Notes: generated by a model not told the origin, from the sequence alone. DNA of 8,760 nucleotides from a bacterium (GCA_021844355.1 JAKBTP010000170.1:1-8760), one strand, 5' to 3'. Positions 1 to 6,166 are shown, numbered from the stretch's first letter. Numbers and translations are program-made.

Positions 1-18
1 GGGGGCCGCCGGGGGCGG

Positions 19-47
19 TTGACAGACCGGGGCGCACGCGCCAGCCT
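19..47 (+). promoter_or_regulatory. Candidate promoter for the MFS transporter, leaderless layout
   Basis: A perfect TTGACA lies at 19-24. After a 17-bp spacer, CAGCCT at 42-47 keeps the A2 and T6 of an actinobacterial TANNNT -10 box. Six bases later comes the ATG at 54, which is where transcription would start. The bases before the ATG are pyrimidine-rich and contain no Shine-Dalgarno sequence, which fits a leaderless mRNA. The -10 is weak, so this rests on the -35 and the spacing. Confidence 0.45.
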
Positions 48-53
48 TCCCCC

Positions 54-1349
54 ATGAGCGTCGCCCAGCCGGCATCCCGGATCTCGGTGCGCTTCTCCGC
101 TTCCCGGCTGCTCGCCCTCTCCGCCTACTGGCTGGCGATCAACTACCTCTGGCAGGGCATGGGGGCCCTCATCCTCCCCCGCCTCATCATCCAGCTGGTC
201 CCCGCCGCCCACCGGGGACTGGCCCTGGGCGCGGTCTCGGTATCCGGGGCGGTGCTGGCGATCCTGGTGCAGCCGGCGGCGGGCGCGCTGTCCGACGGCT
301 GCCGGGTCCGCTGGGGCCGGCGCAAGCCCTACATCCTGGCGGGCACCCTGGGCGACCTCCTCTGCCTCCTCGGCCTGGCCCTGGCAGGAAGCTATGCCGC
401 CCTCCTCATCCCCTACTGCGCCCTACAGGTGTGCTCCAACACGGCGGAGGGCGCCTACCAGGGACTGCTCCCAGACCAGGTGCCGGCGGGTGAGCGTGGC
501 CGGGCCGCCGGCTACTACGGCATGGCCGTCTTTGTGGGAACGGCCCTCGGCTTCCTTCTCACTGGCCAGCTGATCGCCCTGGGGCATGTCCAGCTCGCCC
601 TGGCCAGCGCCGGCGTGGTCCTGATGCTGACCCTCGCGGTGACGCTGTGGCTGGTGCCCGACTCCCCGGCCCGGCAGCCACTCGCCAGCCGCCGGCGGGC
701 CCTTCTCGGCATCTTCAGCTTCCGCCCCCGGCGGGACCCCGACTTCACATGGCTCCTCGGCTCCCGTCTGCTGGCCCTCATGGGCATCGCCGGTCTCACC
801 GACTTCGCCCTGCTGTACATCAAGGCCTACTACTTCCCCGGATCGGGAAGCGCGGTCGCCGACCGCGCCTCGGGGGCCACCTCGGTCCTGCTGGCCGTGG
901 TGGTGGTGCTGGCGATCGTGGTCACCCTGCCGGCCGCCCGGTACTCCCAGCGTGTCGGCCGGCGCGCCGTGGTCCGGGCCGCCTGCTGGCTGGGTGCCGT
1001 GGGTACGGCGGGGCTGATCCTGGCCAACTCCCTGCCTGAGGTCTACCTCCTGGGGGCCCTGGTGGGGTCGGCCTTCGGCATGCTGCTCTCGGTCGACTGG
1101 GCCTTCGTGGCGGACCTGGTGCCCGAGGACTCGGCGGGACGCTACATGGGCATCTCCAACCTGGCGACCGCCGGTTCGGGGATCCTGGCCACCGCCATCG
1201 CCGGGCCCCTTCTGGACTACGGCAATGGCCTGCGCCACAACCTCGGCTTCCCCTTGATCTTCGGCTTCTTCGCCCTGGCGCTCGTCCTGGGCGGCTGGCT
1301 GGTGTTCCGGGTGCGCCCCCCGGAGGAGAGGGGCGAAACCGCCACCTGA
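54..1349 (+). CDS. MFS transporter, SLC45/GPH-like
   Basis: This is a 431-residue integral membrane protein of the major facilitator superfamily, with about 12 hydrophobic segments in two halves. They are separated by a basic cytoplasmic loop at about residues 203-230. The loop after TM2 carries the family motif A as D81-G-C-R-V-R-W-G-R-R-K-P-Y, the form typical of glycoside/sucrose-type (GPH, SLC45) carriers. A related LPDQVPAGERGR at 139-150 is echoed in the second half by VADLVPEDSAGR at 352-363, the internal pseudo-repeat expected of MFS. A second GRR (302-304) follows TM8. The ATG at 54 is chosen because the protein begins with a short polar stretch before TM1 and because of the promoter spacing. 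No enzyme gene for a sugar is adjacent, so the substrate is unknown; a sugar or drug is possible. Family assignment is secure, substrate is not. Confidence 0.9.
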   Translation: MSVAQPASRISVRFSASRLLALSAYWLAINYLWQGMGALILPRLIIQLVPAAHRGLALGAVSVSGAVLAILVQPAAGALSDGCRVRWGRRKPYILAGTLGDLLCLLGLALAGSYAALLIPYCALQVCSNTAEGAYQGLLPDQVPAGERGRAAGYYGMAVFVGTALGFLLTGQLIALGHVQLALASAGVVLMLTLAVTLWLVPDSPARQPLASRRRALLGIFSFRPRRDPDFTWLLGSRLLALMGIAGLTDFALLYIKAYYFPGSGSAVADRASGATSVLLAVVVVLAIVVTLPAARYSQRVGRRAVVRAACWLGAVGTAGLILANSLPEVYLLGALVGSAFGMLLSVDWAFVADLVPEDSAGRYMGISNLATAGSGILATAIAGPLLDYGNGLRHNLGFPLIFGFFALALVLGGWLVFRVRPPEERGETAT

Positions 1350-1356
1350 CACCGAG

Positions 1357-1376
1357 GCTGGCCGCGAGCAGCCAGC
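1357..1376. terminator. Hairpin just after the MFS stop codon
   Basis: GCTGGC (1357-1362) and GCCAGC (1371-1376) form a perfect 6-bp stem with an 8-base loop, starting 7 bases after the stop codon. No T-tract follows. This is a possible intrinsic terminator or 3'-end stabiliser of the U-tract-less kind seen in high-GC bacteria. Confidence 0.35.
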
Positions 1377-1379
1377 AAC

Positions 1380-1410
1380 GGCCGGGCCAGTGGGGTGGCC
1401 CCAGCCGGCC
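1380..1410. terminator. Bidirectional terminator candidate between convergent genes
   Basis: An outer stem GGCCGG (1380-1385) / CCGGCC (1405-1410) encloses an inner stem TGGGG (1391-1395) / CCCCA (1399-1403) with a 3-base loop. It sits 30 bases after the MFS stop and 35 bases beyond the ureohydrolase stop, in the only gap between these convergent genes. It reads as a strong hairpin on both strands. There is no T-run on either side. Confidence 0.45.
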
Positions 1411-1445
1411 AGTCACCGCTCCCAGACCAACCGCCTCCCGGTGGC

Positions 1446-2456
1446 TCAGCCCTCCGGCATACCCCCCGAGCCGTGGACCCGCTTGTGGGCCAGAACAGAT
1501 AAGAGCTCGGCGATGCACCGGTTGGCGTTCTGGGCGGTCAGCTCGGCGGGGTCGTTGGCCGGCGCCACCTCCACCACGTCCATGGCTACCACGGCGGTGG
1601 ATAGCGCAACCTGGCGGATGGCGCGCAGGAGGTCGGCCGGGCTCATCCCGCCGGGCTCCGGGGTCCCCGTCCCTGGCGCGAATCCCGGGTCCAGCACGTC
1701 GATGTCGACGGAGATGTAGATGAGCTCCGGCCCGTCCAGGGCCTCCGCCACCGCCCGGCGCATCACCTCGACTATCCCCTCCTCCCACACCTCCTCCATT
1801 AGGTGCCAGCGCATCCCCTGCGCGCGCATCCAATCGAAGACGTCCCTGGGCGGCCAGTAGCCCCGGAGCCCCACCTGCACGAAGTTGCGTCCCGGGACCG
1901 CCCCGGACTCCACCAGCCGGCGCATCGGGGTGCCGTGGGAGAGGGGGTTCCCGAAGCTCTCGGCCGCGGTGTCGGCGTGGGCGTCGAAGTGGACGATCCC
2001 CAGCCTGCCCCGGCCCACCGCGTCCGCCACCGCGGTCGCCGAGGGCAGGGTGATGGAGTGGTCACCCCCCAGCACCAGGGGCACGATCCCGCGGCTGGCC
2101 ACCTCGGACACCCGCCGGCGGATGGCCTCGTGGGAAGCGTGCACATCCCCGGGTGGGCAGACGGCATCCCCGTAGTCCACCACCGTGAGCTCCGTGAAGG
2201 GGGAGACCTCCAGGTTCAGGTGCCACTCCGGGGTCTGGTAGTTCGCCACCCGGATCGCCCGGGGGCCGAAGCGGGCCCCCGGCCGGTAGGTGGTGGAGTC
2301 GTCGTAGGGGGCACCGACCACGGCGGCATCCGGCCGCCAGCTGTCCAGCTCCTCCTCCTCCGTGATCCCCACCACCTTGGAGAAGGTGGCGGGACCAAGA
2401 TAGGCCGGTCCGTGCATCTGTGCCCTCAAAGAGGGCGGGATCTCAGGCCTGGGCAT
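1446..2456 (-). CDS. Ureohydrolase, arginase/agmatinase family
   Basis: This is a 336-residue cytoplasmic binuclear metal hydrolase. The family removes urea from guanidino compounds, for example agmatine to putrescine plus urea. All metal-binding motifs are intact: GGDHS (130-134, H133), H156-F-D-A-H-A-D-T (D158, H160, D162) and S-V-D251-I-D253-V-L-D-P, followed by PGTGTPEPGG. A late E296 lies in VEVAPANDP, and SHGTP (173-177) lies in the specificity loop. The length is typical or slightly long because of an N-terminal arm of about 40 residues. The ATG at 2456 is preferred to the GTG at 2492 because AGGAGG lies 6 bases before it. Agmatinase, guanidinobutyrase, guanidinopropionase and the Ni-dependent guanidine hydrolases share this fold and are often labelled agmatinase, so no gene symbol is given. 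No polyamine gene is adjacent. Confidence 0.93.
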   Translation of the reverse strand: MPRPEIPPSLRAQMHGPAYLGPATFSKVVGITEEEELDSWRPDAAVVGAPYDDSTTYRPGARFGPRAIRVANYQTPEWHLNLEVSPFTELTVVDYGDAVCPPGDVHASHEAIRRRVSEVASRGIVPLVLGGDHSITLPSATAVADAVGRGRLGIVHFDAHADTAAESFGNPLSHGTPMRRLVESGAVPGRNFVQVGLRGYWPPRDVFDWMRAQGMRWHLMEEVWEEGIVEVMRRAVAEALDGPELIYISVDIDVLDPGFAPGTGTPEPGGMSPADLLRAIRQVALSTAVVAMDVVEVAPANDPAELTAQNANRCIAELLSVLAHKRVHGSGGMPEG

Positions 2457-2503
2457 GAATCCCCTCCTGTCGCGGTGCGCGACCAGGGGCACCCTTTGAG
2501 GGC
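2422..2503. repeat. Inverted repeat enclosing the ureohydrolase ribosome binding site and start
   Basis: GCCCTCAAAG (2422-2431) and its exact reverse complement CTTTGAGGGC (2494-2503) bracket 62 bases that contain the Shine-Dalgarno sequence and the ATG. The left arm is also part of a local hairpin, GCCCTC (2422-2427), AAA, GAGGGC (2431-2436), inside the first codons. The long stem and the local hairpin use the same bases, so the transcript could form one or the other. It may equally be a paired protein-binding site. Confidence 0.5.
2463..2468 (-). promoter_or_regulatory. Ribosome binding site deciding the ureohydrolase start
   Basis: The minus strand reads AGGAGGGGATTC directly before the ATG at 2456, a full Shine-Dalgarno match with 6 bases between AGGAGG and the ATG. 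The upstream in-frame GTG (2492) is preceded by CTCAAAGG, a much poorer match. This supports the 336-residue product. Confidence 0.8.
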
Positions 2504-2532
2504 GCTGCCCTATCGGGTCGTGACCTCCTCCA

Positions 2533-2538
2533 ATTATC
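2533..2538 (-). promoter_or_regulatory. Candidate -10 box for the ureohydrolase
   Basis: The minus strand reads GATAAT, five of six matches to TATAAT, in the only AT-rich patch of this gap. It would start transcription near 2526 and give a leader of about 70 bases containing the upstream arm of the 10-bp inverted repeat. No convincing -35 is seen at 16-18 bases. The box lies in the loop of a small hairpin, CCTCC (2527-2531) / GGAGG (2539-2543). Confidence 0.35.
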
Positions 2539-2580
2539 GGAGGCTCGAAGCGTCCCGGCCCTCAGGCGTGAGTGGCCGGG

Positions 2581-2770
2581 TCCGCCACCCGATCGGGCCG
2601 CCGGTGCAAGGCTGGATCCACGCGTGACCACGTCCGACCTGCGGATCGCAGCGGCGAGGCAACCCGCTGGTGTGGGGAGCTGCAGAGTGGATGGCGCCGG
2701 CGTGGCAGGTGCCGGGTACTAGGGCCAGTCCAGGCTCCGAAGGCGTGAGGGCAGCCATACGGGTGGCGGA
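2581..2770. repeat. 10-bp inverted repeat framing a 190-bp segment
   Basis: TCCGCCACCC at 2581-2590 and GGGTGGCGGA at 2761-2770 are exact reverse complements. Just outside them, GCCGG (2574-2578) and CCGGC (2774-2778) extend the match after a short unequal gap. Inside, GGCTG (2610-2614) can pair with CAGCC (2752-2756). The segment has the length and closing stem of a structured RNA, but chance pairing in 70% GC DNA is not excluded. Confidence 0.35.
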
Positions 2771-2808
2771 CGACCGGCAACGGCGATGGCCATCTTGGAC
2801 AGCGTCCA

Positions 2809-2835
2809 GGTCGGGAAGGACCGCTCGTCCCGACC
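2809..2835 (-). terminator. Hairpin after the MarR gene
   Basis: On the minus strand GGTCGGGA and TCCCGACC form a perfect 8-bp stem around an 11-base loop, starting 18 bases after the MarR stop codon. No T-tract follows. The position suggests a 3' end for the transcript that carries MarR and the L,D-transpeptidase, separating it from the ureohydrolase. Confidence 0.5.
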
Positions 2836-2853
2836 GGGTGTCTCTTCTGAGTA

Positions 2854-3363
2854 CTAACCGGGGATGGTCTCCACGCTCACCCGCCCCTCCAGCCCCAGGT
2901 ACACGGACATGATCCGCTCCAGGAGCCCCTCGAAGGCCCGGGGGTCCCACCCCTCCACCAGCTCGTGGAGCCGCTGCTGGTGCTCCTCGGCGATGGCGGC
3001 CAGGACCATCCAACCCTGCGATGTGAGTCGGAGGGTCACCCGCCTCCGGTCGGGTCCCTCCCGATCTCGAGCCACCAGCCCCTGGGCCACCAGCTGGCGG
3101 GTGAGCACCGAGGTGTGAGCGGAGCTGGAGCTGAGGTTGTCCACCAGCTCGTGCTCCCACATTCCCTGGAGCCCGGCACCGCCCAGCACCAGCACAGCGT
3201 GGTACCCCATCGGGGAGAGGCCGTGGTCGGCCACGCTGGCGTCGAGAGCGGTGAGCGCCCGGCGGAAGAAATAGCGGAGCTGGCTGCGGAAGGCCAGCTG
3301 CTCCAGGAGGGCCGGGCTGGGGGAGAAGGGCTCGTCCGGCCGCGGATCCGGGTCCACCGCCAT
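2854..3363 (-). CDS. MarR-family winged-helix transcription regulator
   Basis: This 169-residue cytoplasmic DNA-binding protein should act as a dimer and control nearby or stress genes. The winged helix-turn-helix spans about residues 50-117. LSPMGYHAVLVL is the entry helix, NLSSSSAHTSVLTRQLVAQG the recognition region, and D100-R-E-G-P-D-R-R-R-V-T-L-R-L-T-S-Q-G the wing with the DxRxxxLxLTxxG pattern of MarR. Flanking helices (19-45 and 118-160) would form the dimer interface. Its ATG overlaps the stop codon of the upstream L,D-transpeptidase in TGATG, and no Shine-Dalgarno sequence is present. Translation probably depends on ribosomes finishing the upstream gene. The ligand is unknown. A cell-envelope signal would fit the partner, but that is inference. 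Confidence 0.9.
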   Translation of the reverse strand: MAVDPDPRPDEPFSPSPALLEQLAFRSQLRYFFRRALTALDASVADHGLSPMGYHAVLVLGGAGLQGMWEHELVDNLSSSSAHTSVLTRQLVAQGLVARDREGPDRRRVTLRLTSQGWMVLAAIAEEHQQRLHELVEGWDPRAFEGLLERIMSVYLGLEGRVSVETIPG

Positions 3364-4730
3364 CAGTTGGTGATCACGACCGGGGTGCCCATGGGAGTCC
3401 AGGAATAGGCCCAGGCCATCACCGAACCGGGGGTCTGGACGCAGCCGTGGCTGGCTGCGGGGATCTCGTTCTCACTTCCCGGCCCGTACTGGTCGGTCGG
3501 CTCCCAGGGGGCGTCGTGGATGTAGTAGCCGCCCTGGTCGAACTCCATGACCCAGTTCACCGGGCTGGTGGGGTACCAGAAGGGGGATCCCGGTGGCCAG
3601 GGAGAGATGAAGACGTAGGGCGACTGCTTGTCGAAGATGTGGAAGGTCCCGGTCGGGGTCCTGAGGAGGGGCCGGCCGGTGGTCACGGGGGTGGCGTTCA
3701 CGGCACAGCCGTTGTCGTAGAAGACCATCTCCTGCAGGGAGAGGGAGATGTAGATCGACTTGCCGGGCAGGCTGGAGTGGCCGCAGGAGTCGGCGGACAG
3801 GCTGTGCTGGGCTGCCGCCTGCAGGGAGTTGAGGGTCGTCTGGACCGCGACCAGCTGGGTGGCCGTCTGTGCCGCGGTGAACACCGGCTGTTCGGCCTGG
3901 TACTGGGAGAGGTACCCGCTGGAGCCCGGGGTCTGCTCGGCCGCGGCCTGGTCCACCACCTCCATCACGGAGTGGTTGAGGGACGCCACCTGGTCGTTGA
4001 GCCCGATCTCCGCCCTGAGCTCCGTGAGGCCGGTGGTGAGGGCGGCGCTCTGGCTGCCCCCGGACCCGCCCGAGGCCAGCGCGGCCTTCAAGGCCGCGGC
4101 CTCCCCGGGCACCCCGAGGCTGGAGAGGTTGTCGGCAGAGGCGATCGCCACCAGCTCCGACGCCTGCTGCAACAGCCCGCCGGGAGCCTGCGCCAGGGTG
4201 ACGCTGGCCGCGGCCTTTGCCTGAGCCGAATTCACCGCTGACCGGGCCTGCTGCATCTTCAGGTCCAGCTGGGCCTCCAGGGCCAGCAGCGCCCCGGGGG
4301 TGCTCGCCGAATCGATCTGGGAGGTGAGCTGCTGCCCGTTCGGGGGGTCGGAGAGCCAGGCGGAATTGCTGGCGACATAGTGCAGATAGGCCTCCAGGGT
4401 GGAGTGGGCGGCGGCCCGGTCACGCTCCAGGGCGAGGCGGAACAGGTGGCCGGCCTCCGCCCGCACCTCACCCAAGGCCTGCGACTGCCCCTGGGCGAGG
4501 AACGCGGGGTCCCACCACGAGGAGACGTCGATGGCCCTCAGCCGCTCCTGGAGCTGGACGGCGTCCCGGGAGGAGAGCCCCAGGCTGGCGTCCCGGCTCA
4601 CCAGCTGCTTGGTGGAGCTCAGCTGGCCGGAGAGCGCACGGCTCTGGACGTATCCCAGGGAGAGGTCGGCCGCCACGGCCACCACCACCAGCGCCCCCAA
4701 CCCACCCCAGGCCAGCCTACTGCGGCGCAT
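3363..4730 (-). CDS. Membrane-anchored L,D-transpeptidase (YkuD domain) with long helical ectodomain
   Basis: This 455-residue protein has a basic start and one hydrophobic segment (about 7-24, GGLGALVVVAVAA), giving an uncleaved anchor or signal peptide. Residues 30-310 are Ala/Gln/Leu/Ser-rich and largely helical, with a GGSGGS linker. The YkuD domain fills 325-455. H405 (HDAPW) and S427-H428-G-C430 are the conserved catalytic elements, with C430 the nucleophile. YkuD enzymes form 3-3 peptidoglycan cross-links or attach proteins to the wall. The usual Arg after SHGC[VI] is Gln here (SHGCVQTP). C316 and C342 could form a disulfide outside the cell. The ATG at 4730 has GGAG 7 bases upstream; the longer frame would need a TTG at 4772. 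The helical part is not a module I can name and may serve to span the wall. Confidence 0.88.
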   Translation of the reverse strand: MRRSRLAWGGLGALVVVAVAADLSLGYVQSRALSGQLSSTKQLVSRDASLGLSSRDAVQLQERLRAIDVSSWWDPAFLAQGQSQALGEVRAEAGHLFRLALERDRAAAHSTLEAYLHYVASNSAWLSDPPNGQQLTSQIDSASTPGALLALEAQLDLKMQQARSAVNSAQAKAAASVTLAQAPGGLLQQASELVAIASADNLSSLGVPGEAAALKAALASGGSGGSQSAALTTGLTELRAEIGLNDQVASLNHSVMEVVDQAAAEQTPGSSGYLSQYQAEQPVFTAAQTATQLVAVQTTLNSLQAAAQHSLSADSCGHSSLPGKSIYISLSLQEMVFYDNGCAVNATPVTTGRPLLRTPTGTFHIFDKQSPYVFISPWPPGSPFWYPTSPVNWVMEFDQGGYYIHDAPWEPTDQYGPGSENEIPAASHGCVQTPGSVMAWAYSWTPMGTPVVITN

Positions 4731-4771
4731 CTTCCATCTCCAGCCCGCGGATGGGGACCGCGACGTCCACA

Positions 4772-4777
4772 AGGATA
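4772..4777 (-). promoter_or_regulatory. Candidate -10 box for the L,D-transpeptidase
   Basis: The minus strand reads TATCCT, fitting TANNNT, and would start transcription near 4765, giving a leader of about 35 bases with the GGAG site. A second possible box, TAGCGT, lies at 4803-4808. No good -35 accompanies either. The 87-bp gap (4731-4817) is otherwise featureless, so readthrough from the upstream pair is also possible. Confidence 0.3.
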
Positions 4778-4817
4778 GAACCGGCGGCGGGGCCGACAGG
4801 TAACGCTACTGTCGCAT

Positions 4818-5597
4818 TCACTGACGGTCCTCAAGCAGCACGGGAGCGATTTCGGAGATCTCGGCCGAGGCATCGGCGACGCCCCGGGAAGCCAGCGCGG
4901 CCGCCACCCGGGAGTCGGTCTCGCGCTCCAGCGCCTCCCGCTCCTCCCGGCCCTTCGGGGTCAGGGCGCCATCCCTGTCCATCAGGCCCCGGTCCGCCAG
5001 CGCCACCAGTTCCGCTTGTGCGGCCTCCTCGGCCCAGCGGAACTGAGCTGCCACCTTCAGAGGCGAACCGCCCCGCCAGGCCGCGTTGACCAGCATGAGC
5101 TGCAGGTCGGACCAACCGGCCTCCTCCCCAGCCTGGAAGTGCAGGTGGCTGCGCTCCTCTCGCAGCGCCATGGAGTCCAGCAGGAAGTCCAGCGGCCGCT
5201 CGCCGGTCCGGGGAACCGCGGCGAAGGCGGCTCCGAGCTCTCCCTGCACCTCACCGCGCACCAAGCGGCTCATCCCCTCAGGCAGAGGGTCCGGGTGTCG
5301 CCGCTTCAGGGCTGCGGAAGCCGCGGCCAGCGCCTCCTCGACATAGCGCCTCGGGTCCAGCTCCCGACACCGGGGCAGGAGGTGGTCGACCAGGGATGGG
5401 GGCACGATTCGCACCACGGCAGGCCACCGCGGCTCCGGCAGGAGCCCCAGGCGGCTGGTGAGGTAGTGCACGTATCCCTGCGACCCGCGCCGCTCGATCA
5501 GCTCCAGGATCTCGGGCTCGGCGGCGCGCAGCACCCAGAGCAGACGGCACACCCGGTCGGTGGCGGCGGCCAGCTCCCGGAGCCCCTTGGCGCTCAC
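4818..5597 (-). CDS. SCO6745/SalK-type helix-turn-helix family protein
   Basis: This 259-residue soluble protein resembles the actinobacterial SCO6745 (SalK-like) family in layout. The N-terminal region has ATDRVCRLLWVLRAAEPEI and a RGSQGYVHYLTSRLGLL stretch. A PPSLVDHLLPRCRELDP segment corresponds to the family's 'fxP..v...lp..w....P' region. The C-terminal helix-turn-helix-like end (about 197-232) carries GLMDRDGALTPKGREEREALE and TDSR. The family has no settled biochemical role; the SalK name comes from a salinomycin cluster, and DNA binding is presumed. The GTG start at 5597 overlaps the stop of the HhH-GPD gene as GTGA, with no Shine-Dalgarno sequence, so the two are likely translationally coupled. 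The assignment comes from remembered family pattern, not a search; it could be another MarR-like or uncharacterised protein. Confidence 0.65.
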   Translation of the reverse strand: MSAKGLRELAAATDRVCRLLWVLRAAEPEILELIERRGSQGYVHYLTSRLGLLPEPRWPAVVRIVPPSLVDHLLPRCRELDPRRYVEEALAAASAALKRRHPDPLPEGMSRLVRGEVQGELGAAFAAVPRTGERPLDFLLDSMALREERSHLHFQAGEEAGWSDLQLMLVNAAWRGGSPLKVAAQFRWAEEAAQAELVALADRGLMDRDGALTPKGREEREALERETDSRVAAALASRGVADASAEISEIAPVLLEDRQ

Positions 5598-6166
5598 GAG
5601 CGCATGGCCAGCTTGCGCTCCCGCTTCTGAGCCTGGTAGCGACGAAGCTCCTCATCGGTGCGGACGGTGGCCAGAGTGGGGTGGTCGGGAAGGAAGGCCT
5701 CCCAGCCGCTGGGCCTCACCCCCAGCTGCAGCGCCAGCAGCGCCTGCAGGGTCTCTGCCTTCATCGGGCCGACCCCGGGGAGGGCCAGCAACCTGCGCCG
5801 GAGCGCGCCGGCGTCAGGCGCCTCCTCCCAGATCCGCGCGGGATCGCCTCCGTACTCCCGGACCAGGAGTTGGAGGGCGGCCGCCAGCCGCGCCGCCATC
5901 ATCTGCGGGAAGCGGTGCAGCGCGGGAGGACGGCGGAACGCCTCCTCAAGGGCTCCCGGAGGAAGCTGGAGCAGCACCTCTGGGTCGAGCGAACCGACCC
6001 TCTCCAGCAACTCCTTGGGAGCGGAGAAGGCCCGCTGCAGTGGCACCTGCTGGTCGAGGAGGAATCCCATGAGGAGCGCCAGCGGCTCCTGGACCAGCAG
6101 CCGGTCGGCCTCGGTGTCCGAGGTGAAGGGAAGTCTGTCCACCTCGGCGAAGGGGAAACCGGGCAC
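5594..6166 (-). CDS. HhH-GPD superfamily DNA-repair-like protein, actinobacterial type
   Basis: This 190-residue protein matches the small actinobacterial HhH-GPD group. LLDQQVPLQRAF (36-47) is the hallmark near the N terminus, PALHRFPQMMAARL (81-94) follows, then YGGDPARIW. The helix-hairpin-helix is L129-P-G-V-G-P-M-K136-A, and GVRPSGW and VRTDEELRRYQAQKRERK close the protein. The family is predicted to act in base excision repair. The catalytic Asp that canonical glycosylases carry shortly after the hairpin (in a VDTH-like motif) is not visible, so activity is uncertain. The GTG at 6166 gives the family's usual length; the frame stays open to 6352, but that extension would run into phosphoketolase and is Arg/Pro-rich. 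TACCCT lies six bases upstream of the GTG, so the transcript may be leaderless. It overlaps the next gene by four bases. Confidence 0.82.
   Translation of the reverse strand: MPGFPFAEVDRLPFTSDTEADRLLVQEPLALLMGFLLDQQVPLQRAFSAPKELLERVGSLDPEVLLQLPPGALEEAFRRPPALHRFPQMMAARLAAALQLLVREYGGDPARIWEEAPDAGALRRRLLALPGVGPMKAETLQALLALQLGVRPSGWEAFLPDHPTLATVRTDEELRRYQAQKRERKLAMRS

Larger units (their letters stand above)
2457..2853. other. Gene-poor gap with several inverted repeats
   Basis: No open frame here has a start, ribosome binding site and protein-like composition that I would call a gene. Besides the ureohydrolase leader it holds a 10-bp palindrome CCCGATCGGG (2588-2597). A perfect 10-bp inverted repeat, TCCGCCACCC (2581-2590) / GGGTGGCGGA (2761-2770), lies 170 bp apart. 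Two overlapping hairpins compete for CGCAG: CTGCG/CGCAG (2639-2651) and CAGCGG/CCGCTG (2649-2669). A CCGGC/GCCGG hairpin falls near 2697-2715. The 9-mer AGGCGTGAG occurs directly at 2564 and 2741. I could not match it to a known riboswitch or RNA. Confidence 0.5.

Noticed and set aside
423..1352. A 309-codon open frame antisense to the MFS gene
   Set aside because: It is Gly/Gln/His/Arg-rich with no domain, and is the expected shadow of a GC-rich gene on the other strand.
922..1833. A 303-codon minus-strand frame across the convergent gap
   Set aside because: It runs antisense through the MFS end and out of frame through the ureohydrolase, with Arg/Pro/Gly composition only.
2530..2570. A tRNA-like TTCGAG on the minus strand
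   Set aside because: The flanking bases do not form a 5-bp T stem, and there is no acceptor or anticodon arm.
2562..2780. A 72-codon minus-strand frame in the gene-poor gap
   Set aside because: It has no ribosome binding site and an Arg/Pro/His-rich composition, and coincides with the inverted repeats.
2534..3160. A minus-strand frame covering the gap and the MarR gene
   Set aside because: It is out of frame with MarR over half its length and low-complexity there; the rest matches no family.
4731..4772. Upstream TTG start for the L,D-transpeptidase
   Set aside because: TTG is rare and lacks a ribosome binding site; it overlaps a -10-like TATCCT, while the ATG at 4730 has GGAG at good spacing.
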